Of a stretch of 64,000 nt of DNA, positions 19,663 to 28,360 are shown one piece after another. Each line of letters starts with the position of its first letter. Within the stretch, counting starts at the first letter, position 1. The notes below the pieces were generated by a model that saw only the letters and a list, made by a program, of their open reading frames with translations, did no database searches and was not told where the DNA came from. The DNA is from Dermatophilaceae bacterium Soc4.6 (lineage in GTDB: Bacteria > Actinomycetota > Actinomycetes > Actinomycetales > Dermatophilaceae): contig JAZGVH010000002.1 in the NCBI GenBank assembly GCA_039889245.1, positions 3,348,001 through 3,412,000 of the forward strand, written 5' to 3'. The translations under genes were made by a program, and so were the position numbers.

Positions 19663-20133
19663 ATGGTGGAGGACTTGGCCGAGGTCGCGCGTCGTACCGA
19701 TGAGGTCACGCGTCACGCGCGCGCTGAGCTGGTGCGAGCGGTTCGGCGGGCTGCGTCAGAGGGGATGACCCAGAACCAGATCGCCCAACAGGTCGGACGC
19801 AGCCAGCCCGAGGTCTCCCGGCTCTTGCGATTTCATGGGACGTCCCCGTTGGCGCGGCGCCTGCGAGGCAACGCTAGCCGGGTGCGCCAGATCGTGGCCG
19901 AGGCCGGCGGTGGGCGGGTGAGGGTGTTCGGCTCCGTCGCCACCGGCCAGGATCGCCCCGACTCGGACGTGGACCTGTTGTTCACCATGGGTCAGCCCCT
20001 GAGCTTGATGGAGCTCGGACGGCTCGAGCAGCGGCTTGTGGAGGCCATCGGCGCCCCGGTCGACCTCGTCCCGGATGCCGGGCTCCGCCCCGATCTGAGG
20101 GAGCGAGTGCTGGCGGAGGCTGTCGACCTGTGA
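19663..20133 (+). CDS. mntA: MntA-like nucleotidyltransferase antitoxin with N-terminal HTH
   Basis: Probable antitoxin of a type VII HepT/MntA module, 156 aa. Residues about 33-58 (EGMTQNQIAQQVGRSQPEVS) form a helix-turn-helix; the C-terminal part is a minimal nucleotidyltransferase with VRVFGSVATGQDRPDSDVDL (about 86-105), the GS...DxD active site. In characterised systems MntA adds AMP to HepT and silences it. The fused DNA-binding domain suggests that it also represses the operon through the inverted repeat just upstream. The stop overlaps hepT by 4 bp. Confidence 0.85.
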   Translation: MVEDLAEVARRTDEVTRHARAELVRAVRRAASEGMTQNQIAQQVGRSQPEVSRLLRFHGTSPLARRLRGNASRVRQIVAEAGGGRVRVFGSVATGQDRPDSDVDLLFTMGQPLSLMELGRLEQRLVEAIGAPVDLVPDAGLRPDLRERVLAEAVDL

Positions 20134-20459
20134 GCCGTTCGGAGCAGGAGCTTCTGCGCGAGGCTCTCGTCCACTTCGAGTTGATGCTCGAGCACGCCCA
20201 CGGCGATGTCACGGACCAGCTGGTCGTGGACGCCGTCTGCATGCGGTTGTCCGCGGGTGTCGAGGTGCTCAACCGCCTCGAGCCCTCCGTACGGGACGAC
20301 ATGTTCGGCGACAGCTGGCCCCTCATGTGGGGTATGCGCAACCGGATTGCCCACGGCTATCTCCTGGTCGAGCCCACGATCATCCGCCAGACCTTGGCCA
20401 CGGACATCCCAGCGATCCTGGCGCAGATCCACCGCACTCTCTCGGAGGGACTGAGCTGA
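20130..20459 (+). CDS. hepT: HepT-like toxin (HEPN ribonuclease family)
   Basis: All-helical HEPN-domain protein of 109 aa. It carries the diagnostic R-x4-H-x-Y motif as MRNRIAHGYLL (near residues 69-79), where Arg and His are the RNase residues and the Tyr is the residue AMP-modified by MntA in studied systems. GTG start overlapping mntA. All toxin residues are intact, so the pair may be functional and could stabilise the island. Confidence 0.87.
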   Translation: MSRSEQELLREALVHFELMLEHAHGDVTDQLVVDAVCMRLSAGVEVLNRLEPSVRDDMFGDSWPLMWGMRNRIAHGYLLVEPTIIRQTLATDIPAILAQIHRTLSEGLS

Positions 20460-20703
20460 GCGAGGGGCCCTGGACTCCCCGAGGAGGGCCAGCAATCGGT
20501 GGTCCCACTTGATTTCGTCCGTCAAAACCTCACCGGCAATGCATGAGGTGTGTGGCACATGGGCTTTGGCTCTCTCGGGGGGTACGAAGCTGTCGTCTCG
20601 AGTCAGGGGAGCAGGCGCCGTGCGTGTGGACGGTGTCGGTCTCCGGAGGTGACGGCGGGGCGCCTCGAGTGAGAGAGGAGGCTCGGTGGTCGAGCGATGG
20701 ACG
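20460..20703. other. Gap without recognised gene
   Basis: No coding sequence or RNA was recognised. The stretch is lower in GC around 20510-20580 than its surroundings and may be a scar of past insertion. Confidence 0.4.
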
Positions 20704-20940
20704 TCAGGGCAGGGAGGGGTCCGGGTGGGCGTCGGTGAACTCGTCGGCGGCGTCCTGGTCGATGAGCTGTTCGTCGAGGAGCCATTGGACGGCGCGGCGC
20801 TGGGCCCCGACGTCTTGGAAGGTGTGCCAGGTCGCGATGAGTTCGGGGTCGCGCTGGTGGTCAGCGTGGGGCTGCGCGATCCGCAGCTCGCCCACATCGA
20901 GAACGCGCTGAGTTCCCGACTGTGAACCGCGTTTACTCAC
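20704..20940 (-). CDS. Hypothetical small protein
   Basis: Open frame of 78 aa (MSKRGSQSGTQRVLDVGELR...). The second half, DVGAQRRAVQWLLDEQLIDQ, looks like an amphipathic helix. No family is recognised and no ribosome site is evident. It lies between the toxin pair and a broken sensor kinase, so it could be real or a remnant. Confidence 0.35.
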   Translation of the reverse strand: MSKRGSQSGTQRVLDVGELRIAQPHADHQRDPELIATWHTFQDVGAQRRAVQWLLDEQLIDQDAADEFTDAHPDPSLP

Positions 20941-20949
20941 GCCACCGTT

Positions 20950-21890
20950 TCAGTCTCCCGACTCTTGCCACCGGGGTGTGTCACCTGGTAGGCCAAAGTA
21001 AAGGGGCTCCGGAATGATGCGGAAGACCGCAGCGTCGATCGCCGCAGGAAGGCCAGCCACGTCCCCCGCGACCCTGACCTCCACCCGTGGCCCGGTGGAC
21101 GACGCCCCGGTCAGCCGCCCGAGATCGGCGACACCGGGCTGCGGGGCGTACTCGACGGGGGTCGCGTTGCGCAGCACCCGGACCATCGCCCGCATCTGTG
21201 CCAGCGTGCGCGACGCCTCCACCTCGATCACCTTCAACGCCTCGAGTGGTGACGTCGGATGGGTGGCCGCGAGCGCGCGGCCTGCCTGGGCTGGACGGCG
21301 ATGGCCGAGACGTGGTAGGCCACCGTGTCGTGCAGCCCGCGCGCCAGCAGCACCCGCTCCTGCGACTTCACCTGCTCCAGCCACCGCTCCCCGGCGTCGT
21401 GCTGAGAGCGCACGGCCCAGCCCAGGGCGAAGGCGGATACCAGGACCCCGAACCTACCGATCGCGGCGGCGACGCCGGTCGAGCTGCCGACGAGCGCCAA
21501 GGTCGCGGGGACCAGGACGATGGCCAGACCCGCCGCCGCCTCGCGCCCAGAACCCCACCGGAAGAGGGCGTAGGGCAGCAGGATAACGTAGAGCATCGTG
21601 TGGCCGTCGAGCGCCGCTGCGTCGCCGACGATCAGCCCGATGTCGACGACCGCGACGACACCGAACGCCATCGCGACCACGGCGAGCGGGTGGGTACGAC
21701 GCCACAGCAGCAGCGGCGCCAGCCCGACCGTCACCACCAGCAACAACACCGGCTGCGGGAGGTCGTCACGCAGAGCAGCCTCCAGCCCGCCGCAGACCAC
21801 CACAAAGACCACCAACGCCCAGTCCCGCCAGACCCCGACCGGTGGCGCCGAAGACCGCGGTTCCTCCAGGAGGGAACGGAGTGGAACTGC
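20950..21890 (-). pseudogene. Broken two-component sensor histidine kinase
   Basis: Remnant of a NarL/DesK-type sensor kinase. The upstream frame encodes about five membrane segments (RRTHPLAVVAMAFGVVAVVD and others) and the dimerisation helix with the phospho-acceptor in RGLHDTVAYHVSAIAVQ. Near 21290-21300 the frame shifts and continues as ALKVIEVEASRTLAQMRAMV to AAIDAAVFRIIPE. The homology then stops at about 21012 in unrelated sequence, so the ATPase domain is missing. No partner response regulator is nearby. Confidence 0.75.
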
Positions 21891-22025
21891 TCACCCCCTC
21901 AGGGTAGGGAAGCGGCACCGCCCAGGGACCGGCCGAAAGTTCGACCCGACCCCGGCGGCTCCCCACCCTGAGGCGTGTGTCGTGGGTGACAGCGACTCCC
22001 TACTCGGGCGTGGGAGGCTGGGGCG

Positions 22026-22322
22026 ATGGAGATCACTCACGTCGAAGACGACGGCCAGGCAAGCGGAGAGTTCGTCCCCGGCGACGAGGGCGGCCGCAAC
22101 CTGTGGCTGGAGCTGTCGGAACCCGTCACCGACGGTGCCCTCGTGCTACTGCTGACGAAGCGTCTGAACACCGGTCACCAGATGCGCGTCCTCCCGTCAG
22201 GGCCGGCCAGCGTGGGCCGCCTCGTCGTGGAGGACGTGTCACCGCAGGACGACCAACGGGTGCTGACGGAGGTCCGCGAGTTCCTCGTCGTACTCGGGCA
22301 CCTCCCGACGCCACCCAGGTAG
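22026..22322 (+). CDS. Hypothetical protein
   Basis: Protein of 98 aa (MEITHVEDDGQASGEFVPGD...), acidic, with a beta-rich pattern (EPVTDGALVLLLTKRLNTGH). ATG start. No family recognised and no signal peptide. It converges with the SRPBCC gene. Codon use resembles the core genes, which supports it modestly. Confidence 0.5.
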   Translation: MEITHVEDDGQASGEFVPGDEGGRNLWLELSEPVTDGALVLLLTKRLNTGHQMRVLPSGPASVGRLVVEDVSPQDDQRVLTEVREFLVVLGHLPTPPR

Positions 22323-22332
22323 CTCGACCGGG

Positions 22333-22761
22333 CTACCTCGCCAGGTGGTCGGCGATCGCCGCCAGCCCCGCGCCGAACACGCCGTCACCGAAGAGCGCCA
22401 TCAGCAGGTCCTCGTCGGCCCCCTCGGAGTCGAACTCGGCGAACCACTCGGCGAACGTCTCGCCCGTGCTGGTTACCGGTGACAGGTGCATGGTCGACGC
22501 GTAGCGCCGGACGGCGAAGGGGCTGTCGATGATCGCGTACGTGAGCCGATGGGCCTCGGCGTCGAGCGCGAGCAGGCGCTCGGTGACGACCCCGCCGTCG
22601 GTCGTGATGAGCCGCCGCACGGGGTCGACGGCTCCCTCCTCACCGGAGTCGAGGGAGCCCGACGCCATGTTGGGGTGCCAGGTCGGGAGTCCGTCGAGGA
22701 GCCGGACCACCTCCGACATCGTGTCGATCGGGGGGATGGCGGAGCGGTAGGGCTGCGGCAC
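22333..22761 (-). CDS. SRPBCC-family protein
   Basis: START-like fold protein of 142 aa. The core motifs are TMSEVVRLLDGLPTWHPNMA near residue 14, VRRLITTDGGVVTERLLALD near 50 and STGETFAEWFAEFDSEGADE near 100, as in SRPBCC proteins of actinobacteria and plants. The GTG start at 22761 is chosen because AAGGAG lies 6 bp upstream; a longer reading to 22785 lacks a ribosome site. The ligand is unknown. Confidence 0.75.
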   Translation of the reverse strand: MPQPYRSAIPPIDTMSEVVRLLDGLPTWHPNMASGSLDSGEEGAVDPVRRLITTDGGVVTERLLALDAEAHRLTYAIIDSPFAVRRYASTMHLSPVTSTGETFAEWFAEFDSEGADEDLLMALFGDGVFGAGLAAIADHLAR

Positions 22762-22789
22762 GAGATCTCCTTGCTCGGGAAACAAAGGG

Positions 22790-23230
22790 TCATGTGGTGG
22801 GGCAGTCGCTCGAGGTCGCCCAGCCCGTCAGCGCGACGATGCGGCACACGAGCACACGGTGGAACAGCTTGTCGGCGTACTGCGACACCGTGCGCGACAG
22901 CCGGTCGGCGAGGTCGTCGACCACCGCGGCCGGTGGGTCCGGCACGTGCCGCAGCTCGGCGCGCACCCACCACAGCCGCGACCAGTCCTCCACCTCCCAG
23001 TGCTCGACGAGCAGCGACCCGCGCGGGTCGGCGTCGAGGTTGTCCTCGCGCCGCAGCCGGCTCGGCGACTTGGGCTTGACGGTGTCGATCGGCACGCCGA
23101 GGAAGCCGTCGTCGGTCACGGCGAAGACGACGGGCTGCGGGTCGGGCCCCCGCCGGGGGTGCAGCGTGACGAGCACCCCGTGGACCTCGGCGGCGAGACG
23201 GGCGCGCGCCTGCTCCTCACCCAACCTCAT
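22790..23230 (-). CDS. PPOX-class (F420-dependent-type) oxidoreductase
   Basis: Split-barrel flavin/F420-binding protein of 146 aa, pyridoxamine-5'-phosphate-oxidase-like (resembles the TIGR03668 group). Landmarks are GVLVTLHPRRGPDPQPVVFA near residue 18, KPKSPSRLRREDNLDADPRG near 52 and VEDWSRLWWVRAELRHV near 80. It likely reduces or oxidises a small molecule using deazaflavin F420; the substrate is unknown. It is followed by the SRPBCC gene on the same strand, 28 bp apart. Confidence 0.8.
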   Translation of the reverse strand: MRLGEEQARARLAAEVHGVLVTLHPRRGPDPQPVVFAVTDDGFLGVPIDTVKPKSPSRLRREDNLDADPRGSLLVEHWEVEDWSRLWWVRAELRHVPDPPAAVVDDLADRLSRTVSQYADKLFHRVLVCRIVALTGWATSSDCPTT

Positions 23231-23260
23231 GACGCCGTACGGCGGTCGCGGGTCGCCACC

Positions 23261-23520
23261 TCAGACCGCGTTGACCTTGGGCATGATCTCCGCGGTGAGG
23301 CGCTTGAGGTCGTCGAGGGTCTTGCTCGTGGGCACGTCGCGGAACGGCGGCCGCAGCAGCGGCATCGTCATGCGGGCCTCCTGGTAGCGCTTGAGGATGT
23401 CCTCATCCCGAAGGGGAACTGCATCGCGGCCCGGTCGGAGGCCTTCGGCACGTGATGCGGTCGAGGGTCGTCGACACCGAGTCGAAGTCGAGGTCGTCGG
23501 CCAGGGCGGTGAGGTCCACA
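23261..23520 (-). pseudogene. 3' remnant of an oxidoreductase-like gene cut by IS110
   Basis: The C-terminal part reads EDILKRYQEARMTMPLLRPP and ends KRLTAEIMPKVNAV. Upstream, matching coding sense continues only by changing frame twice (VDLTALADDLDFDSVSTTLD, then VPKASDRAAMQFPF). It stops at the IS110 boundary at 23521. A luciferase-like flavin/F420-dependent oxidoreductase is possible but uncertain. Confidence 0.55.
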
Positions 23521-23526
23521 CGCGGC

Positions 23527-23755
23527 TACTAGAGACTTCCCTGCAGGACCGGTGTCTGGCCAGACTCGGTCTAGGTGATCGGCGGGCGGCTCTCTTTGCG
23601 GCTGCCCACTAGCGGTATCGGTGTGGCTCACCTTCGGTCTGCAGCCCGCCGGTCACTGTGACGAGGCGTGGCTCAAGAAGGGACTGCCCTGCTCGTAGTA
23701 GCACTGCCCACCTCGCCGTCCCCTCATCGGCACGAGTGTTAGGCAGGAGCAGCAC
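23527..23755 (+). ncRNA. Candidate bridge RNA region of IS110 copy 1
   Basis: Members of the IS110 group encode a structured guide (bridge) RNA in the non-coding left end upstream of the transposase. This interval has that position and size, no open frame that reads as a gene, and a strong stem: GACCG/CGGTC enclosing the perfect palindrome GTCTGGCCAGAC (about 23550-23575). A second imperfect GGGCGGC/GCTGCCC stem follows. The exact RNA ends and guide loops are not determined. Confidence 0.5.
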
Positions 23756-24991
23756 ATGGAACACACGGATCACACGAAGGACACAGGACCCGTCGTCATC
23801 GGCGTCGACCCGCACAAGCTGTCCGCGACGATCGAGGTCGTCGACGGACAGGAGCGTCTGCTCGGTTCGGGTCGGTTCACGACCGACGCGGCGGGCTACG
23901 CCGCGATGCGCAGGTACGTCAAGGCGTGGCCTCATCGGGTGTGGGCGGTCGAGGGCGCGAACGGCGCCGGTCGCCCGCTGGCCCAGCGGCTGCTCGAGGA
24001 CGGGGACGACGTTGTCGACGTCCCGGCCAAGCTCGCGGCCCGGGTGCGGCTGTTCGACACCGGCCACAACCGCAAGACCGACGCCCTCGACGCGCACTCG
24101 ATCGCGGTGGTCGCCGTCCGCACCGAGGGGCTGCGGGTCCTGCAGGTCGACGGGGAGCTCGAGGCGCTGCGGATGCTCGCCGACCGGCGTGAGGCCCTGA
24201 CCCGCAGGCGGGTGGAGACCGTCAACCGGCTGCAGGCGTTGTTGGCTGAACTCCTTCCGGGACAGGCGAAACGTGACCTGTCCACCGCCCAGGCCAAGGC
24301 CATGCTGGCCGGTGTCCGCCCCCGCGACATCGCCGGCCGGACCCGTCGGCGGATCGCCGTGGAGGAGCTGGCCGAGCTGGTCGCGGTCGAGGTCAAGATG
24401 AAGAAGGCCTCCGCCGAGCTTAAGGCGATCGTCGTGGCCCGCAGGTCACGCTTGATGGACATCTATGGCGTCGGGCCGGTGGTCGCCGCCCGGGTCCTGG
24501 CCGACGTCGGTGACGTGACCCGGTTCGCCGACCGCAACCGGTTCGCGTCGTGGACCGGGACGGCGCCGCTGGACGCGTCGTCCGGGGAGCAGAACCGCCA
24601 CCGGCTCTCCCGCGCGGGGAACCGGCGGATGAACCACATGATCCACATCGCCGCGGTCACCCAGCTGCGCCAGGACACCGACGGTAGGTCCTACTACCGG
24701 CGCAAGCGCACCGAGGGCAAGAAGCCGCTCGAGGCGCTGAGGTGCCTCAAACGCCGGATCTCCGACGCCATCTATCGCCAGCTCCTCGCCGACGCCGAAC
24801 GCGACGCCGAACGTGAGGCTGACGCGGGTCCGGGAGGGCACTGCGGGGCGTCTCAAGAATCCAGCGCGGTCGACCTACCCCCGCACATCGACACTTCGGA
24901 TCAGCCACTTCCCGGACCCGCAGCACCGACGCTACGCCCGGCCCTAGCTCCACGGAAGACCCACCAGCGGGCCCTCGTCACGACCCCTTGA
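23756..24991 (+). CDS. IS110-family transposase, copy 1
   Basis: DEDD recombinase of 411 aa. The RuvC-like N-terminal domain has Asp18 (VIGVDPHK), Glu66 (WAVEGANG), Asp109 and Asp112 (NRKTDALDA). After a coiled-coil spacer, the IS116/IS110/IS902 domain has YGVGPVVAARVLADVGDVTR and WTGTAPLDASSG with the probable catalytic serine. It differs from copy 2 in one base found by comparing translations (T24870 against C28224, Val to Ala). The extension past residue 360 is Pro-rich. Confidence 0.94.
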   Translation: MEHTDHTKDTGPVVIGVDPHKLSATIEVVDGQERLLGSGRFTTDAAGYAAMRRYVKAWPHRVWAVEGANGAGRPLAQRLLEDGDDVVDVPAKLAARVRLFDTGHNRKTDALDAHSIAVVAVRTEGLRVLQVDGELEALRMLADRREALTRRRVETVNRLQALLAELLPGQAKRDLSTAQAKAMLAGVRPRDIAGRTRRRIAVEELAELVAVEVKMKKASAELKAIVVARRSRLMDIYGVGPVVAARVLADVGDVTRFADRNRFASWTGTAPLDASSGEQNRHRLSRAGNRRMNHMIHIAAVTQLRQDTDGRSYYRRKRTEGKKPLEALRCLKRRISDAIYRQLLADAERDAEREADAGPGGHCGASQESSAVDLPPHIDTSDQPLPGPAAPTLRPALAPRKTHQRALVTTP

Positions 24992-25093
24992 CAACAGAAG
25001 GGAGCCGAAGTGGGACGGCCGCACTCGCGGCTACTAGGACGCTGCTGAATAAGGCGTGTCGTCCTGGTCGCGCTGGTCGGGGGTTGGGATCAT

Positions 25094-26683
25094 GTGTGGA
25101 TGCAGGGTCGTCCGCTGGATGCGCGTGAGCTGTTGGATGCTGAGTCGGTCGCGGGGCATCTGATCGACAAGGGCAGTGTGTTCGGGTTGTTGGCGCAGCA
25201 GCGGCGGGTGTTGTTCCCGGAGGTGATGTTCGCTGATCTGTTCCCGACCCGGTTGGGTCGCCCGTCGGTGCCGGCGGATGTCGCGGCGTCGGTGATGGTG
25301 TTGCAGTCGTTGCATGGGCTCTCGGACCGGGAGGCGATGGCGGCGTTGCGTACGGATCTGCGGTGGAAGGTCGCGTGTGGCCTGCCGGTCGGGCATGGCG
25401 GGTTCGACCCGTCGACGTTGACGTACTGGCGGAAGCGGTTGGCGGGGAGCGCGGCGCCGCATCGGATCTTCGACGCGGTCAAGGTGGTGGTCGCCGAGAC
25501 GGGGGTGTTGACGGGGAAGAACCGGCGGGCCCTGGACTCGACCGCGTTGGATGATGCGGTCGCGACGCAGGACACCGTGACGCAGCTGGTCGCGGTGATC
25601 CGTAAGGTCGTCCGGCAGGTCCCCGGCGCGGGCGAGGTCGTCGCGACGGTGTGCTGCGCGCATGACTACGACGACCCGGGTAAGCCCCAGATCGCCTGGG
25701 ACGACCGCGAGGCGCGGGCGGTGCTGGTCGACGCGTTGGTGCGTGACGCCCTCGCGCTGCTGGAGGTCGTGTCCGGGTGGGACCTCGACGAGGTCGGCGC
25801 GGAGGCGGTCGCGTTGCTGGCGTTGATCGCGGGGCAGGACGTCGAACCTGCGCCCGGGTCGGACGGGACCGACGGCCGGTGGCGGATCGCGCGGAAGGTC
25901 GCCCCCGATCGGGTCATCAGCATCGTCGACCCCGAGGCCCGGCACATCCACAAGACGGTGCACCGGCGTCAGGACGGCTTCAAGGCGCACATCGCGGTCG
26001 AGCCCGAGACCGGGATCACGACCGCGTGCGAGCTGACCAAGGGCGCGGGCCCGCTCGCGCCGGACGGGGCGACCGGGATGCGGCTGATGGACGCGGACGA
26101 CACCCTGCCCGCGGCGGCCGATCTCCCCGACGGGCAGGTCGTCGACGTCCTGGGGGACAGCGCCTACGCCACCGGTGACGCGCTGGAGAAGATCACCGCG
26201 GCGCGGCGGCGTCCGCTGGTCAAACCCGGCCCCCTCAAGCCCGCCGTCGAAGGCGGGTTCACCCAGGACGACTTCACCGTCGACGAGCAGGCCGGCACCG
26301 CGACCTGCCCCAACGGCCTGACCCGCCCCATCAGCAAGAGCCGGACCGTCACCTTCGGAATCGGGTGCGTCGGCTGTCCGCTGCGGGCCCGGTGCACCAC
26401 CGCGAAGCGGGGCCGGATCCTGCAGCTGCACCGGCATCACACGCTGCTGCGCGAGCATCGTCAGCGCGCGAAGGACCCGGCCTGGCAAGCGGACTACCGC
26501 CAGCACCGACCGATGGTGGAACGCTCGATCTCGTGGCTCGTGGCCGGGAGGAACCGCCGGGTCCGCTACCGCGGCGTGCGGAAGAACAACGCCTGGCTCC
26601 ATACCCGCAGCGCCGCCCTGAACCTACGCCGGCTGCTCAACCTCGGCCTGACCCGCACCGACGGAGCCTGGGTCCTGGCCTGA
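25094..26683 (+). CDS. IS1182-family transposase
   Basis: DDE transposase of 529 aa (an ATG at 25100 is an alternative start). The N-terminal DUF772-type region has FPEVMFADLFPTRLGRPSVP and LSDREAMAALRTDLRWKVAC. Catalytic residues are likely in RRALDSTALDDA, VVDVLGDSAYATGD and PMVERSISWLV. The zinc-like cluster CVGCPLRARC lies near residue 425. Intact, so potentially active. Confidence 0.92.
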   Translation: MWMQGRPLDARELLDAESVAGHLIDKGSVFGLLAQQRRVLFPEVMFADLFPTRLGRPSVPADVAASVMVLQSLHGLSDREAMAALRTDLRWKVACGLPVGHGGFDPSTLTYWRKRLAGSAAPHRIFDAVKVVVAETGVLTGKNRRALDSTALDDAVATQDTVTQLVAVIRKVVRQVPGAGEVVATVCCAHDYDDPGKPQIAWDDREARAVLVDALVRDALALLEVVSGWDLDEVGAEAVALLALIAGQDVEPAPGSDGTDGRWRIARKVAPDRVISIVDPEARHIHKTVHRRQDGFKAHIAVEPETGITTACELTKGAGPLAPDGATGMRLMDADDTLPAAADLPDGQVVDVLGDSAYATGDALEKITAARRRPLVKPGPLKPAVEGGFTQDDFTVDEQAGTATCPNGLTRPISKSRTVTFGIGCVGCPLRARCTTAKRGRILQLHRHHTLLREHRQRAKDPAWQADYRQHRPMVERSISWLVAGRNRRVRYRGVRKNNAWLHTRSAALNLRRLLNLGLTRTDGAWVLA

Positions 26684-26882
26684 GCCCACGAACGAGGCAG
26701 AACCCCCCGTCCACCACCCCTGCAGGCCCCACACAGGCCCCGCACTCCCTCACACCAACCGGAACATCATTCTGGTCTCGCGAGGAACAAGCCCTCCGGG
26801 GTGCCCTGAGCGCCCCAGTCGGCACCCTGCCGTCCCCTGAATGACGACCGCGACCCACGAACGAGCCTTGTTCAGCAGGGTC
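26683..26882. other. 3' non-coding end of the IS1182-family element
   Basis: About 200 bp between the transposase stop and the right inverted repeat, with no recognised gene. Confidence 0.6.
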
Positions 26883-26886
26883 CTAG

Positions 26887-27109
26887 AGACTTCCCTGCAG
26901 GACCGGTGTCTGGCCAGACTCGGTCTAGGTGATCGGCGGGCGGCTCTCTTTGCGGCTGCCCACTAGCGGTATCGGTGTGGCTCACCTTCGGTCTGCAGCC
27001 CGCCGGTCACTGTGACGAGGCGTGGCTCAAGAAGGGACTGCCCTGCTCGTAGTAGCACTGCCCACCTCGCCGTCCCCTCATCGGCACGAGTGTTAGGCAG
27101 GAGCAGCAC
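26887..27109 (+). ncRNA. Candidate bridge RNA region of IS110 copy 2
   Basis: Same sequence as the left-end region of copy 1, with the same palindromic GTCTGGCCAGAC stem. Because the two regions appear identical, both copies should recognise the same donor and target sequences if the RNA is made. Confidence 0.5.
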
Positions 27110-28345
27110 ATGGAACACACGGATCACACGAAGGACACAGGACCCGTCGTCATCGGCGTCGACCCGCACAAGCTGTCCGCGACGATCGAGGTCGTCGACG
27201 GACAGGAGCGTCTGCTCGGTTCGGGTCGGTTCACGACCGACGCGGCGGGCTACGCCGCGATGCGCAGGTACGTCAAGGCGTGGCCTCATCGGGTGTGGGC
27301 GGTCGAGGGCGCGAACGGCGCCGGTCGCCCGCTGGCCCAGCGGCTGCTCGAGGACGGGGACGACGTTGTCGACGTCCCGGCCAAGCTCGCGGCCCGGGTG
27401 CGGCTGTTCGACACCGGCCACAACCGCAAGACCGACGCCCTCGACGCGCACTCGATCGCGGTGGTCGCCGTCCGCACCGAGGGGCTGCGGGTCCTGCAGG
27501 TCGACGGGGAGCTCGAGGCGCTGCGGATGCTCGCCGACCGGCGTGAGGCCCTGACCCGCAGGCGGGTGGAGACCGTCAACCGGCTGCAGGCGTTGTTGGC
27601 TGAACTCCTTCCGGGACAGGCGAAACGTGACCTGTCCACCGCCCAGGCCAAGGCCATGCTGGCCGGTGTCCGCCCCCGCGACATCGCCGGCCGGACCCGT
27701 CGGCGGATCGCCGTGGAGGAGCTGGCCGAGCTGGTCGCGGTCGAGGTCAAGATGAAGAAGGCCTCCGCCGAGCTTAAGGCGATCGTCGTGGCCCGCAGGT
27801 CACGCTTGATGGACATCTATGGCGTCGGGCCGGTGGTCGCCGCCCGGGTCCTGGCCGACGTCGGTGACGTGACCCGGTTCGCCGACCGCAACCGGTTCGC
27901 GTCGTGGACCGGGACGGCGCCGCTGGACGCGTCGTCCGGGGAGCAGAACCGCCACCGGCTCTCCCGCGCGGGGAACCGGCGGATGAACCACATGATCCAC
28001 ATCGCCGCGGTCACCCAGCTGCGCCAGGACACCGACGGTAGGTCCTACTACCGGCGCAAGCGCACCGAGGGCAAGAAGCCGCTCGAGGCGCTGAGGTGCC
28101 TCAAACGCCGGATCTCCGACGCCATCTATCGCCAGCTCCTCGCCGACGCCGAACGCGACGCCGAACGTGAGGCTGACGCGGGTCCGGGAGGGCACTGCGG
28201 GGCGTCTCAAGAATCCAGCGCGGCCGACCTACCCCCGCACATCGACACTTCGGATCAGCCACTTCCCGGACCCGCAGCACCGACGCTACGCCCGGCCCTA
28301 GCTCCACGGAAGACCCACCAGCGGGCCCTCGTCACGACCCCTTGA
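27110..28345 (+). CDS. IS110-family transposase, copy 2
   Basis: 411-aa DEDD recombinase, identical to copy 1 except Ala for Val in the Pro-rich C-terminal tail. All catalytic residues (Asp18, Glu66, Asp109, Asp112 and the DASSG serine) are intact. Confidence 0.94.
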   Translation: MEHTDHTKDTGPVVIGVDPHKLSATIEVVDGQERLLGSGRFTTDAAGYAAMRRYVKAWPHRVWAVEGANGAGRPLAQRLLEDGDDVVDVPAKLAARVRLFDTGHNRKTDALDAHSIAVVAVRTEGLRVLQVDGELEALRMLADRREALTRRRVETVNRLQALLAELLPGQAKRDLSTAQAKAMLAGVRPRDIAGRTRRRIAVEELAELVAVEVKMKKASAELKAIVVARRSRLMDIYGVGPVVAARVLADVGDVTRFADRNRFASWTGTAPLDASSGEQNRHRLSRAGNRRMNHMIHIAAVTQLRQDTDGRSYYRRKRTEGKKPLEALRCLKRRISDAIYRQLLADAERDAEREADAGPGGHCGASQESSAADLPPHIDTSDQPLPGPAAPTLRPALAPRKTHQRALVTTP

Positions 28346-28360
28346 CAACAGAAGGGAGCC

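Larger units (their letters stand above)
23521..25033 (+). mobile_element. IS110-family element, copy 1
   Basis: The element holds one transposase gene with a 235-bp non-coding left end and a 40-bp right end, and no terminal inverted repeats, as in the IS110 group. It is nearly identical to copy 2 (26883-28385), which starts and ends the same way. The left edge is fixed to within a few bases by the shared sequence CGCGGCTACTAGAGAC. Confidence 0.85.
25038..26882 (+). mobile_element. IS1182-family element inserted between the IS110 copies
   Basis: The imperfect terminal inverted repeats are GACGCTGCTGAATAAGGC (25038) and, on the other strand at 26882, GACCCTGCTGAACAAGGC. It is flanked by a CTAG duplication (25034-25037 and 26883-26886). 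One transposase gene is inside. Removing the element and one CTAG restores a direct IS110 right-end/left-end junction. Confidence 0.9.
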
